NCBI RefSeq assembly: GCF_037126465.1
Contig: NC_088203.1
Location: forward strand, 108,053,507 to 108,117,506
Length of the DNA: 64,000 bases
Source of the DNA: Ornithodoros turicata
Taxonomy: Eukaryota; Arthropoda; Arachnida; Ixodida; Argasidae
Direction: 5' to 3'
The notes beneath the pieces were generated by a model, which saw nothing but the letters and a program-made list of their open reading frames with translations, made no database searches and was not told the origin of the DNA. A program made the position numbers and the translations under genes. Below are positions 28,801-35,039 of the stretch, piece by piece (the first letter of the stretch is position 1; every line of letters starts with the position of its first letter).

Positions 28801-31800
28801 ACCCCGAAAGTCGCTGGAGAGGCGTGTTAGCTCAGCTCAATTGGTAGAGCCCTGGACCGGCAATCCAGAAGATGTGGGTTCGATCCCTACAGCTGGCTAA
28901 CCTTTTCAGTGACTTTCATCTTCATCGTTGATTTCTTAGGCAATTTGAGGCTTTGTTTGTATCTGTCCCTTCTATGTTGTTCCAGCCTCAGAACATCAGT
29001 TTATCTCTTGTTCAACAGGTGCCGCTTGCGTCGATTTCCGTCGTATGAATGTGTGTATGAGTGAGCAAAAATGTAAGAGTGAAAGGAGGGTGAGTGAGAG
29101 TGAGTGGCTGGTTTGTCGTCCCTTCAGATGGCGCACCCCGAAAGTCGCTGGAGAGGCGTGTTAGCTCAGCTCAATTGGTAGAGCCCTGGACCGGCAATCC
29201 AGAAGATGTGGGTTCGATCCCTACAGCTGGCTAACCTTTTCAGTGACTTTCATCTTCATCGTTGATTTCTTAGGCAATTTGAGGCTTTGTTTGTATCTGT
29301 CCCTTCTATGTTGTTCCAGCCTCAGAACATCAGTTTATCTCTTGTTCAACAGGTGCCGCTTGCGTCGATTTCCGTCGTATGAATGTGTGTATGAGTGAGC
29401 AAAAATGTAAGAGTGAAAGGAGGGTGAGTGAGAGTGAGTGGCTGGTTTGTCGTCCCTTCAGATGGCGCACCCCGAAAGTCGCTGGAGAGGCGTGTTAGCT
29501 CAGCTCAATTGGTAGAGCCCTGGACCGGCAATCCAGAAGATGTGGGTTCGATCCCTACAGCTGGCTAACCTTTTCAGTGACTTTCATCTTCATCGTTGAT
29601 TTCTTAGGCAATTTGAGGCTTTGTTTGTATCTGTCCCTTCTATGTTGTTCCAGCCTCAGAACATCAGTTTATCTCTTGTTCAACAGGTGCCGCTTGCGTC
29701 GATTTCCGTCGTATGAATGTGTGTATGAGTGAGCAAAAATGTAAGAGTGAAAGGAGGGTGAGTGAGAGTGAGTGGCTGGTTTGTCGTCCCTTCAGATGGC
29801 GCACCCCGAAAGTCGCTGGAGAGGCGTGTTAGCTCAGCTCAATTGGTAGAGCCCTGGACCGGCAATCCAGAAGATGTGGGTTCGATCCCTACAGCTGGCT
29901 AACCTTTTCAGTGACTTTCATCTTCATCGTTGATTTCTTAGGCAATTTGAGGCTTTGTTTGTATCTGTCCCTTCTATGTTGTTCCAGCCTCAGAACATCA
30001 GTTTATCTCTTGTTCAACAGGTGCCGCTTGCGTCGATTTCCGTCGTATGAATGTGTGTATGAGTGAGCAAAAATGTAAGAGTGAAAGGAGGGTGAGTGAG
30101 AGTGAGTGGCTGGTTTGTCGTCCCTTCAGATGGCGCACCCCGAAAGTCGCTGGAGAGGCGTGTTAGCTCAGCTCAATTGGTAGAGCCCTGGACCGGCAAT
30201 CCAGAAGATGTGGGTTCGATCCCTACAGCTGGCTAACCTTTTCAGTGACTTTCATCTTCATCGTTGATTTCTTAGGCAATTTGAGGCTTTGTTTGTATCT
30301 GTCCCTTCTATGTTGTTCCAGCCTCAGAACATCAGTTTATCTCTTGTTCAACAGGTGCCGCTTGCGTCGATTTCCGTCGTATGAATGTGTGTATGAGTGA
30401 GCAAAAATGTAAGAGTGAAAGGAGGGTGAGTGAGAGTGAGTGGCTGGTTTGTCGTCCCTTCAGATGGCGCACCCCGAAAGTCGCTGGAGAGGCGTGTTAG
30501 CTCAGCTCAATTGGTAGAGCCCTGGACCGGCAATCCAGAAGATGTGGGTTCGATCCCTACAGCTGGCTAACCTTTTCAGTGACTTTCATCTTCATCGTTG
30601 ATTTCTTAGGCAATTTGAGGCTTTGTTTGTATCTGTCCCTTCTATGTTGTTCCAGCCTCAGAACATCAGTTTATCTCTTGTTCAACGGTGTCTATAGCCC
30701 TTATAGTTTTTTAATGAAAAATCTGTATCGTAGAAAAAAGACCCTGTATATATAGACAGAGATATTATAAGCTGAGATAGTGAAATAACTAATTCTGTCA
30801 TATCTGTATGAGTGCTAAACAAATTTCCACTTGTAGCCATAAAAAATAATAATAAAAAAACTGAAAAATACCACGCCCAACTCCTACCTGGACAATTAAT
30901 GCTGGGGCAACTCATACCACACTTATCTCATAGCAAGGCAAATTATACCAAGTAAACTCATGCCACACTCATCTCATTCCAATTGAAGTAGCGCCGGGAA
31001 AGACCCCCCCATGAGGAAAAAAAAAATGTCACAGAATGTGACAAACCCCCATAAAATTCCGCATTCGTCATCTTCAAATGAAGTTGTTTGGCAAACATTA
31101 TTTTCTGGTGATGATTGGGGAGCTGTTCTCGTTGGGACAACTTTGTAGATTTTATAATTAAAAGGTTAATTAACAATTTTTAGGTAATTATTCATTCGAC
31201 GGTTGAGCAACAGATGGCCAAGAATGTCCGCAGGCCCAGAGATGACAGGAGTAAAAACAGGATGTCTATAGCCCTTATAGTTTATGCTCACCTTGTATGT
31301 CTCGAGTGTTTCGACCCAGCGGTTTCGTTCCTCGGGCACATCGGTCCGCAGGTACCAGACGCAGTCATTGACGCTCACATCAAATCGACATTCGTCAAAC
31401 TCGTGAGGCTGAAAACAGTTGGTTAAAAATTGCTACTCAGTTGCAGAGAGGAGTGTGCTACAGTCTGGATTCAAAGCAAAGTTAAACAAACACCATCATA
31501 TCATCACCGTTATGAGGCTCGCAGTTACTGGGCAAAACGTTCCAATTAAATTTGTAATTAATTATTTGCAATTACGCAGTTAGCAACTTGTAGTTTCTGT
31601 TCGGTCAAGCAATTGAGCACATATCTCGAAAGAATCATCTGTATCTCGGTGTAGCACAATATTTGATAGCTCATGCTTATGTCATCATGTGAAAACACAG
31701 ATATGAACATGCCATTGCTTTTTCTTGTTTAGCTCCAAAACTCTGTTGGATGAAATTTTACATCCACATGTACCTGGGAGCTGTCACCCCGGCTTCCAAG

Positions 31801-32664
31801 GCGATGTAACTGTGGGTGCAGTTGACACACCACCACCCCAAACATTCTGTTCCCTCCCGGAAAAAAAGGAACTTTCAGTTCAAAATGGTTCTAATCTCAA
31901 GATCAGTCAACAACTCCAGATTGTCCCTTTTAAGAAGTTGTTTACTTAGGAAGACTAGATGATACACCGTTTGAGGCATATCATACGTGAGAAAACAGCA
32001 GAATTGACAAACTTGCATCGTACGGTTTCAAAGTACTCCAAGAAAAAATGTTGTCCTGAGACAGCAACCTCTTCACCAAGATATATATTCTTGTATGACA
32101 GCTCGTAAATTCCATTAAGAATTATCTCACCATTCTGCAGGATAACACACAAGAAAAGAAACTCCTCAAGGTCCACATTTGGGGGGCGTCGTTCCCGCTT
32201 CATGTATGTATCAATGTACTACATATCAGGGAGATCTCATGTGAGTAACAAGCTATTAGCCAAATTTCGGCCGGCCAAGTCAACTCAAATGAAAGAGAAT
32301 GCGACGACAATATTCCCAATTTTCTGAACACTAATACACTTCATCAGTAGCTGTCTCTTCATTCCTAATTAAAGCTCAAAAAGAAAAAAGAAAAGAAATA
32401 CGGTAATGAAACAAGCTTAGGCCTAGGAAAAGATACCTTGACGGTGGCTTTGTAAATGCTGATGGCTCCCCGACAACCAAAGGCAGTATCGTTTTCAGAC
32501 TTGTAGTATGACAAAGTGCCGTCTTTAAGCACAATATAGCGGTCCTGCCAGCCGTGTATGTAATTTGTCCATTTGCAGAGTGTTCCGTGTAGTTCTGACG
32601 GGCTCGACGACTGCTCAAAATCGTCCTCTTCATCGCTCAAGTTGATGCTGTGATCATCTGACAT
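1719..32664 (-). CDS. CERT1: Ceramide transfer protein (CERT / COL4A3BP homolog), 11 coding exons
   Basis: This family moves ceramide from the ER to the trans-Golgi for sphingomyelin synthesis, by non-vesicular transfer at membrane contact sites. Eleven exons join in a single frame with GT-AG borders to give 548 residues. In order: PH domain, residues about 25-115 ([16 protein letters not shown]), expected to bind Golgi PI4P; serine-rich motif from 118 ([16 protein letters not shown]), the kinase-controlled region in relatives; coiled coil ([19 protein letters not shown]); conserved block [23 protein letters not shown] motif EFFDAID at 277-283, which binds the ER protein VAP; START domain, about 322-548, with [19 protein letters not shown] and [20 protein letters not shown] near the C-terminus. 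The human protein is 598 residues; the shortfall lies between the coiled coil and IDFKGEA, so either an exon was missed or that linker is short. Start codon: first in-frame ATG ahead of the PH domain. Confidence 0.93.
1902..2028 (-). CDS. CERT1: CERT coding exon 10 (START domain)
   Basis: Residues 465-506: [20 protein letters not shown] and [15 protein letters not shown]. The acceptor is CTTTGCAG and the donor A|GTGAGT. A 15-base word around this acceptor (ACTTGCCTACCTGCA) occurs again about 30 bases upstream in the gene's direction. Confidence 0.92.
2087..2289 (-). CDS. CERT1: CERT coding exon 9 (START domain, middle)
   Basis: Residues 397-464: [36 protein letters not shown] and [27 protein letters not shown] is a family hallmark. 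The acceptor is CATTTCAG and the donor CCT|GTATGT. Confidence 0.93.
2503..2935. repeat. Dispersed repeat starting TTAAAGGGGCACT, copy 1
   Basis: The left end TTAAAGGGGCACTAAAATGC, interior words such as CTGTCTCATTGGATCCCA (seen here in complement) and the right end near GCTCCGTAACGG recur in opposite orientation at 9333-9795. It lies in CERT intron 8. The TTAA at the end is compatible with a piggyBac-like MITE, but the right terminus does not match well enough to say. Confidence 0.55.
2996..3221 (-). CDS. CERT1: CERT coding exon 8 (START domain, N-terminal part)
   Basis: Residues 322-396 plus one base: [59 protein letters not shown], then [11 protein letters not shown]. The donor GAAA|GTAAGT splits a Thr codon that exon 9 completes. 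Confidence 0.94.
3879..4146. mobile_element. Near-perfect foldback (palindromic MITE), 268 bp
   Basis: The left arm starts TATAGTGTTCATGATGACGA and the right arm ends in its exact complement. The arms pair along nearly their whole length with a loop of about a dozen bases near 4010. It lies in CERT intron 7, about 100 bp from exon 7. Confidence 0.85.
4247..4321 (-). CDS. CERT1: CERT coding exon 7
   Basis: A 25-codon exon, residues 297-321 ([15 protein letters not shown], ending PLWNE), corresponding to the poorly conserved segment between FFAT and START. The acceptor TTTCTTTCAG and donor GAG|GTATTC keep phase 0 with both neighbours. Confidence 0.85.
4371..4460 (-). CDS. CERT1: CERT coding exon 6 (FFAT motif)
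   Basis: A 30-codon exon, residues 267-296. It holds [16 protein letters not shown], in which EFFDAID is the FFAT core that docks on VAP at the ER, followed by a Q/E-rich tail. The acceptor is TTTACAG and the donor AGG|GTAAGA. Confidence 0.93.
4505..4989. mobile_element. hAT-type MITE, TAGAGCCCTGC termini (copy 1)
   Basis: The termini are TAGAGCCCTGC and its complement. The 8-bp flanks GTGTAAGG (4497-4504) and GTGTAAAG (4990-4997) match at 7 of 8, the duplication size of hAT transposons. The interior is rich in GGATCGGATGCGGAT-like words. It fills almost all of CERT intron 5. A second copy in opposite orientation is at 60259-60865. Confidence 0.85.
5005..5097 (-). CDS. CERT1: CERT coding exon 5
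   Basis: A 31-codon exon, residues 236-266: [20 protein letters not shown] ending GGPDYE, matching the helical linker before the FFAT motif. The acceptor is GTGTAG and the donor GAG|GTAGGT, phase 0. Intron 4 before it is 12.6 kb; intron 5 after it is only 544 bp, mostly a hAT element. Confidence 0.9.
5558..5756. mobile_element. Inverted-repeat MITE, about 199 bp
   Basis: The arm CGGGAAATGCTGTGCAAAAC is followed about 70 bp later by its complement, and the outer parts (CCATTTGCAAAAGTTC / GAACTTTTTCAAATGG) also pair with a few mismatches. The GC-rich loop has no coding capacity. Confidence 0.75.
6444..6720 (+). repeat. Dispersed repeat, GGGTCATTCCATG terminus, copy A
   Basis: It begins GGGTCATTCCATGCAAAACG and contains ATTGCTTTTTACCTCATATT, both of which reappear in complement at about 8178-8835. 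The family is unknown. Copy A is much shorter internally than copy B. Confidence 0.55.
8178..8835 (-). repeat. Dispersed repeat, GGGTCATTCCATG terminus, copy B (inverted)
   Basis: Read on the minus strand it starts near 8835 with GGTGATTCCATGTCAAACG and ends near 8178 in CGTTTTAGCAGCG, the same ends as copy A. With copy A it forms an inverted pair about 1.5 kb apart. Confidence 0.5.
9333..9795 (-). repeat. Dispersed repeat TTAAAGGGGCACT, copy 2 (inverted)
   Basis: An opposite-orientation copy of 2503-2935: the shared words include GTTACGAAGCTACAAT, TCAGCTCGTGCATTGG and CTGTCTCATTGGATCCCA. It runs from CTTAAAGGGGCACTTGAAA to GCATTTTAGTGCCCCCT. Confidence 0.55.
10231..11545. mobile_element. 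Non-autonomous hAT element, CAGTGATGGGC termini, 1.3 kb
   Basis: The termini are CAGTGATGGGCAGTACTT and AAGTACTTTGCCCATCACTG-like. The 8-bp direct repeat CAACTAGG is exact on both sides (10223-10230 and 11546-11553), diagnostic of hAT transposition. Both ends carry subterminal AGTACTTTA/GAAGTAC arrays, likely transposase-binding repeats. I see no transposase. A separate hairpin is nested inside. Confidence 0.92.
10395..10508. mobile_element. Hairpin nested in the hAT element
   Basis: The arms GCGCTAAAATGACA and TGTCATTTTAGCGC lie about 70 bp apart with pairing flanks CCCACTA/TAGTGGG. This is probably a small foldback element inserted into the larger hAT copy. Confidence 0.7.
11934..12227. 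mobile_element. Diverged MITE related to 919-1172
   Basis: It begins CAGGGTGCCAACCAAATTCC and ends near CCAGGTCGGTAAACATCCC. The interior shares AGAGAACTTAGTGCCTGC with the complement of the first copy, so it sits in opposite orientation. The ends are diverged and no target duplication is evident. Confidence 0.6.
13490..13640 (-). repeat. Left-arm TTTAATCC minisatellite
   Basis: About eight units of roughly 20 bp of the form TTTAATCCTTATACCGTGG with variable middle bases. The complement of the same array occurs at 16725-16945 in the right arm. Confidence 0.75.
15188..15314. mobile_element. Short hairpin MITE inside the foldback element
   Basis: CATTACTAGTTTAGGCTGCC is followed about 85 bp later by its complement; the arms (including GGAGACACGACAACAGAAA) pair nearly to the centre. 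It sits in the unique central part of the larger element. Confidence 0.8.
15640..16700 (+). repeat. 105-bp tandem repeats of the right arm
   Basis: Roughly ten diverged units, each carrying GGTCATAAATCATGCAGGTA, GTCCCATACTATCCCATAGT and a GTCAATTTATAGCC block, starting near 15726, 15832, 15940, 16050, 16160, 16264, 16370, 16465, 16570 and 16675. Two to three units in reverse orientation lie at 13850-14115. Confidence 0.75.
16725..16945 (+). repeat. Right-arm GGATTAAA minisatellite
   Basis: About eleven units built on AAGGATTAAA with 8-12 variable bases between, such as GTGGTGGCAT. It is the inverted partner of 13490-13640 and is longer, showing unequal array growth in the two arms. Confidence 0.75.
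17725..17882 (-). CDS. CERT1: CERT coding exon 4 (conserved linker block)
   Basis: Residues 183-235: a short glycine/serine lead, then [20 protein letters not shown] and [20 protein letters not shown], nearly identical to vertebrate CERT. The acceptor is TTCTTCAG and the donor AGG|GTGAGT. It begins with two bases completing the codon opened by exon 3, so direct joining keeps frame. Confidence 0.92.
17883..23373 (-). other. CERT intron 3 (5.5 kb)
   Basis: I see no CERT exon that must be inserted, since exons 3 and 4 join in frame. A block at 18190-18330 (CAAGCTTGCACTTGTACTTTT) resembles 11600-11720, indicating an unnamed dispersed repeat. Simple TATT repeats lie at 19730-19750 and 21500-21520. 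Nothing else could be named. Confidence 0.6.
23374..23575 (-). CDS. CERT1: CERT coding exon 3 (serine-rich motif and coiled coil)
   Basis: Residues 116-182 plus one base. It carries [18 protein letters not shown], the serine-rich motif phosphorylated in relatives to switch off transfer, then the coiled coil [20 protein letters not shown]. The acceptor is CCCTAG and the donor GCAG|GTTACC. Confidence 0.9.
25240..26662. mobile_element. hAT-type element with AGTAGTTAACTAC subterminal repeats
   Basis: The flanking 8-mers AAGAACAC (25232-25239) and GAGAACAC (26663-26670) match at 7 of 8. The ends carry opposed arrays of TAGTTTAACTACTAG and AGTTGTTAACTACTGCACAT. The middle (about 25590-26280) has its own inverted ATATCGAT-rich ends, suggesting a second element nested inside. 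No transposase was seen. Confidence 0.75.
25874..25968. repeat. Short perfect-stem hairpin
   Basis: TTAGTGCAAGAATTTAGGTG and its complement are separated by about 30 bases; the outer AGATTGG/CCAATCT also pair. It is nested in the hAT interior. Confidence 0.75.
26900..27190 (+). mobile_element. LINE reverse-transcriptase fragment (CR1/L2-like)
   Basis: The plus strand reads [20 protein letters not shown], then [16 protein letters not shown] and [15 protein letters not shown]. This is the thumb-region signature of non-LTR reverse transcriptases (K..A.GL..., SRL.Y...VWG, LQKKA.R). Frame is kept for about 70 codons. Both ends are truncated. Confidence 0.75.
27432..27644. mobile_element. MITE with TACTGTAAACGTATTTG termini and TTCGCGA words
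   Basis: It starts TACTGTAAACGTATTTGTAT and ends in a close complement (ATATGATTACAGTA). The interior repeats TTCGCGA and TCGCGAA. TA at each edge fits a Tc1/mariner-type duplication, though that is inferred. Confidence 0.7.
28340..28486 (+). repeat. Duplicated flank, related to 31116-31268
   Basis: ACAACTTTGTAGATTTAGTA, GACGGTTGAGCAACAGATGG and CCAAGAATGTCCGCAGGCCC are shared, in the same order and orientation, with the segment next to CERT exon 2. The upstream part (28098-28160) matches 31055-31120 in complement. Confidence 0.75.
28496..30687 (+). repeat. Tandem array of a 334-bp unit with a tRNA-like head
   Basis: Landmark GAGCCCTGGACCGGCAATCC recurs at 28512, 28847, 29181, 29515, 29849, 30183 and 30517, spacing 335 then exactly 334. 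Units look identical apart from one base in the first. The whole array is bounded by the direct repeat GTGTCTATA (28487-28495 and 30688-30696), so it behaves as one insertion. The first unit lacks the tRNA 5' half and the last ends after TTGTTCAAC. The tail half carries GTTCCAGCCTCAGAACATCA. Confidence 0.9.
28826..28902 (+). repeat. tRNA-like SINE head (first of six complete copies)
   Basis: GTTAGCTCAGCTCAATTGG resembles a pol III A box with D-loop, CTGGA-CCGGCAA-TCCAG folds as an anticodon arm, and GTGGG-TTCGATC-CCTAC is a perfect T arm with B box GGTTCGATCCC. The loop has C instead of U at position 33 and the acceptor ends pair only as GTTAGC/GCTAAC, so a functional tRNA is unlikely. Identical copies begin at 29160, 29494, 29828, 30162 and 30496. 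Confidence 0.7.
31055..31285 (+). repeat. Duplicated segment next to CERT exon 2
   Basis: A partner of 28340-28486 and of 30687-30715 (GTCTATAGCCCTTATAGTTT). It reaches to within a few bases of the exon 2 donor, so the intron start of CERT was copied into the locus that later took in the tandem array. Confidence 0.7.
31292..31408 (-). CDS. CERT1: CERT coding exon 2 (second half of PH domain)
   Basis: Residues 77-115, [20 protein letters not shown] continuing into the C-terminal PH helix [13 protein letters not shown]. The acceptor is TTTTCAG and the donor AAG|GTGAGC, phase 0 at both ends. A near copy of the donor-side flank lies 600 bp downstream (see findings). Confidence 0.93.
31409..32436 (-). 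other. CERT intron 1 (1.0 kb)
   Basis: I see no repeat or gene that I can name. It is AT-rich with unremarkable open frames. Confidence 0.5.
32437..32664 (-). CDS. CERT1: CERT coding exon 1 (start codon, first half of PH domain)
   Basis: Codes for residues 1-76: an acidic N-terminus ([18 protein letters not shown]) and the PH-domain strands with [19 protein letters not shown] and [16 protein letters not shown]. It ends in ...GTCAAG|GTATCT, phase 0. The ATG has A at -3 and follows a short upstream ORF. Confidence 0.93.
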
Positions 32665-32726
32665 GCTGGTACGACCTGCTTTCGGTAGTCTCCACAAAAA
32701 CACAACGAAACAGACGCCGCAGGGAA

Positions 32727-32753
32727 TTACACAATTTGCAACCAAAACGCCAT
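32727..32753 (-). promoter_or_regulatory. Possible upstream ORF in the CERT 5' leader
   Basis: ATGGCGTTTTGGTTGCAAAT followed by TGTGTAA encodes MAFWLQIV and stop. It starts in a strong context (AAG before and G after the ATG) and closes 63 bases before the CERT start codon in another frame. If transcribed it could lower initiation at the main ATG. The transcription start is not known. Confidence 0.35.
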
Positions 32754-33180
32754 CTTACATGAAGAAAAAAAAAAACAGCTCAGTGTTGCTGAATTGAAAC
32801 TACAGGTAGAGCTAGGCATGGACGGGTTTGAGCTGGCCTTGGTGGTGGTTCAGGGTTCAGGTTCGCCTAATCCCTTTTACAACAGGGCAGACATCCACAA
32901 AAAAAGGAGTCACAGGCGAGTCTCCAAGCTCTCATAAGAGGAGCGACGAACTTGAGTCAGTTCGTCTAGGTTTAGGTTGTGCCTTGTCCCCTTTGAGTCG
33001 GGGCAGTTTCCCTGTCGGGATCCACCGGCACTAAAATAAAAGGAAGAAGGAGGCGGAGGCGCCACTTGATGGCTCTGGCTAAGTCCCTGGACTTTAGCTC
33101 TGGCTTGGGTTGGCCGTCCGCTGTGTTTGGCCGGTTTCGGTTTCGAGATGGGGTCTGCCGGCCGTCTCGTGGGGTGACCG

Positions 33181-33305
33181 CCAAAAATCGCGAGTCACAA
33201 ACCGCGACTGACAAGATCGCGAGTCAACAACCACGATTTTCAAAAACCGCGGCAGGTAGAAACCGCGAGAGGCAAAAACTGCGATGGTCAAAACCTGCGA
33301 GCAAA
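33181..33305 (+). repeat. 16-bp minisatellite, AAAACCGCGA-type
   Basis: Eight or so diverged units of about 16 bp: AAAATCGCGAGTCAC, AAACCGCGACTGACAA, GATCGCGAGTCAACAA and so on. It lies just upstream of CERT in a GC-rich stretch (32830-33330) with no coding signal. Confidence 0.65.
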
Positions 33306-33511
33306 CCTGCATAGAATTGAAGAGTATTTTTTAGCACGCCGGTGCTAGCTGGCGGTGTTTCAGAGCTATGTTGGTTTCCACCGGACACCGAAATTACTCG
33401 TTAAAATACGAACATAAATACATAAAAATACTCTTTCTTCTGGGCACTGCTGAGAGGTCGCGTCAACTACACGGGTGATGGCTGCAGCAACAACCTATAC
33501 TTGCCCCCTTC

Positions 33512-34231
33512 ATGTACAGAAAGGATAAGTGTTTTGGTGACCTGCAACACTGGAGATGTACGCTCTACGAAAAGAAGACATGCACCGGGAAAAAGCCATG
33601 TGGCACCACCGTAGTCGAGGAGACGTGCCCAACCACGTGCCTAACGCCGCGGAAATAGAGAAACAGTAAGTCATACATCACTCACTTCGGAGTTCTTTTG
33701 AGGTTTCGCATATGCACGAATTACGGTCACCGACCTACCGGAGCAATATGAGCGTGGGAGTCAGTCATACAGAATATGTTCCACATCACAATTCCTTCTT
33801 TCTTTGCACGCAGACTCTGAACAACTTGATGCGTGTCGCCAGTGGGCCAGTTGCCGTCTCTGCCGTCGTTATTGTAGAAAACAGGCGCTAGAGAGCCACT
33901 CACGCATCTCTCCCACCGAACCCTGCAAGTCTCGACGGTTTGGTGATTCCTGAACCTTTCCTTCTATCGGATAGCAACGCCCTGGGTATTGTCACAGTCT
34001 GCAATCTGCACTTGATGCGAGAGAGCACGCAGGCTCTTTGAGCCACTGTGCACGTAGTTACATACGGCAGTTATTCCCACAGTGTATGCACTGATGGAGA
34101 AGCGGAACGTCGATGCCTACAACGAGCTGTTCGACAGTCTCATACGGCTGGTGTCGGGTGTCAATCCAACAAGCACCCTCACAGAATTTGAGCAAGCCAC
34201 ACTTCGTTCGTTGAGGACCAAGTTTCCAGGT
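33512..34231 (+). pseudogene. Decayed FLYWCH zinc finger / MULE transposase-like gene
   Basis: In order on the plus strand: a zinc-finger remnant (MYRKDKCFGDLQHWRCTLYE, then in another frame VPNHVPNAAEIEKQ, like the HxH end of FLYWCH fingers); NPASLDGLVIPEPFLLSDS; then VYALMEKRNVDAYNELFDSL and LTEFEQATLRSLRTKFPG, which fit the MULE transposase pattern (VYALLP.K....Y..LF..L, then T.FE.A....R..FPG). There are at least one frameshift and two in-frame stops. The C-terminus is missing and LINE sequence follows. It is either a MULE transposon relic or a broken domesticated copy. It diverges from CERT. Confidence 0.65.
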
Positions 34232-34254
34232 ACTGAGCTGGGAGGATGCTTCTT

Positions 34255-34930
34255 TCAGTAGTATAGATAGGGTGAGAGAGAGGTTCAGGTCTAGACCCTC
34301 TAGCATCAGGGCGGGCTCCACAAGTAGTGCCTCAGGCGAGAGAAACAACAATAGAAAAAAATATGTACAATAGGTTTCGCGGGGAACCGACGGGAGATTA
34401 TGAAATATTCGTCTCTGTAGGGTGTAGTACTCTCGCTAGGTGGCATAGTTCTTTGTTGTCTCTGGTCGGCTTGCATTGGCTGGGTGGCGCGATTCAGTGC
34501 CGGCTTCGTTGGAGAGGGTGGCTGCGGACATTTCGTGGGTGCGTGGCGGACTCTTGTAGTTTTTGTGCTTTTGGTTTCGTTTTCGTTCTGTCCCATGCCA
34601 GTAGAAGTCGTTTTGTTTTTGCGATATCGGAGTCTTGAGATTTACTGTTGAATCCTAGCAAGGTTTCCACTGTCCTGGGTTGTGGTTCCCTTATGTCTTT
34701 CAAGGCTGCGCAGGTTAGGAGGATGTGGCGTATGTCTTCTTCTTGGCCACCATCACAGAGTTCGCAGTGTGCGTTTTCCTGTCCGAATATTTGATGTAAT
34801 CGCTTCTTAGTTAAGAGGGATCCAGTGCATGCCTGGAACCGCATGGAAACGCCTGGAACCGCATGCGAGACCGCTTCGTCTGCTTCATTGCAGAAGTCTT
34901 CAGGTGCTGGGGCGTCTTTGTTTTCAGCAT
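34255..34930 (-). mobile_element. LINE ORF2 C-terminal fragment and 3' tail
   Basis: Minus-strand reading MRFQACTGSLLTKKRLHQIF, AHCELCDGGQEEDIRHILLT, CAALKDIR is the C-terminal Cys-rich region (C..C......H.L..C) of non-LTR retrotransposon ORF2. A stop follows near 34494 and the 3' tail ends near the (CTAT) run at about 34260. The 5' part is truncated. Confidence 0.75.
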
Positions 34931-35039
34931 ATGTCGTTAAACCCTTTCCTTAAAACTTTGTTTTTTTGTTAAGGATGTGTGCCATTTTTCCTGTTCAATA
35001 ATGTCCATTTCTTTCTTTATAATGCGGTTCCGGTGTTGT

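Larger units (their letters stand above)
23576..31291 (-). other. CERT intron 2 (7.7 kb)
   Basis: It contains the separately listed hAT element (25240-26662), LINE fragment (about 26900-27190), MITE (27432-27644) and 334-bp tandem array (28496-30687). The stretch 23576-25239 shows no gene or named repeat. A flank duplicated from the exon 2 neighbourhood surrounds the tandem array. Confidence 0.65.

Noticed and set aside
28826..30572. Six functional tRNA genes (anticodon GGC, Ala)
   Set aside because: Position 33 is C rather than U, the acceptor stem is poor, and the copies are part of longer 334-bp units, so a tRNA-derived repeat is more likely.
32665..32745. N-terminal extension of CERT from 32745
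   Set aside because: The frame begins with TTG, not ATG, and the first in-frame ATG at 32664 gives the usual acidic N-terminus.
33512..33953. Two Cys-rich frames suggesting ShK-type secreted peptides
   Set aside because: The overlapping frames fit a FLYWCH finger and MULE transposase better, continuing into clear MULE motifs.
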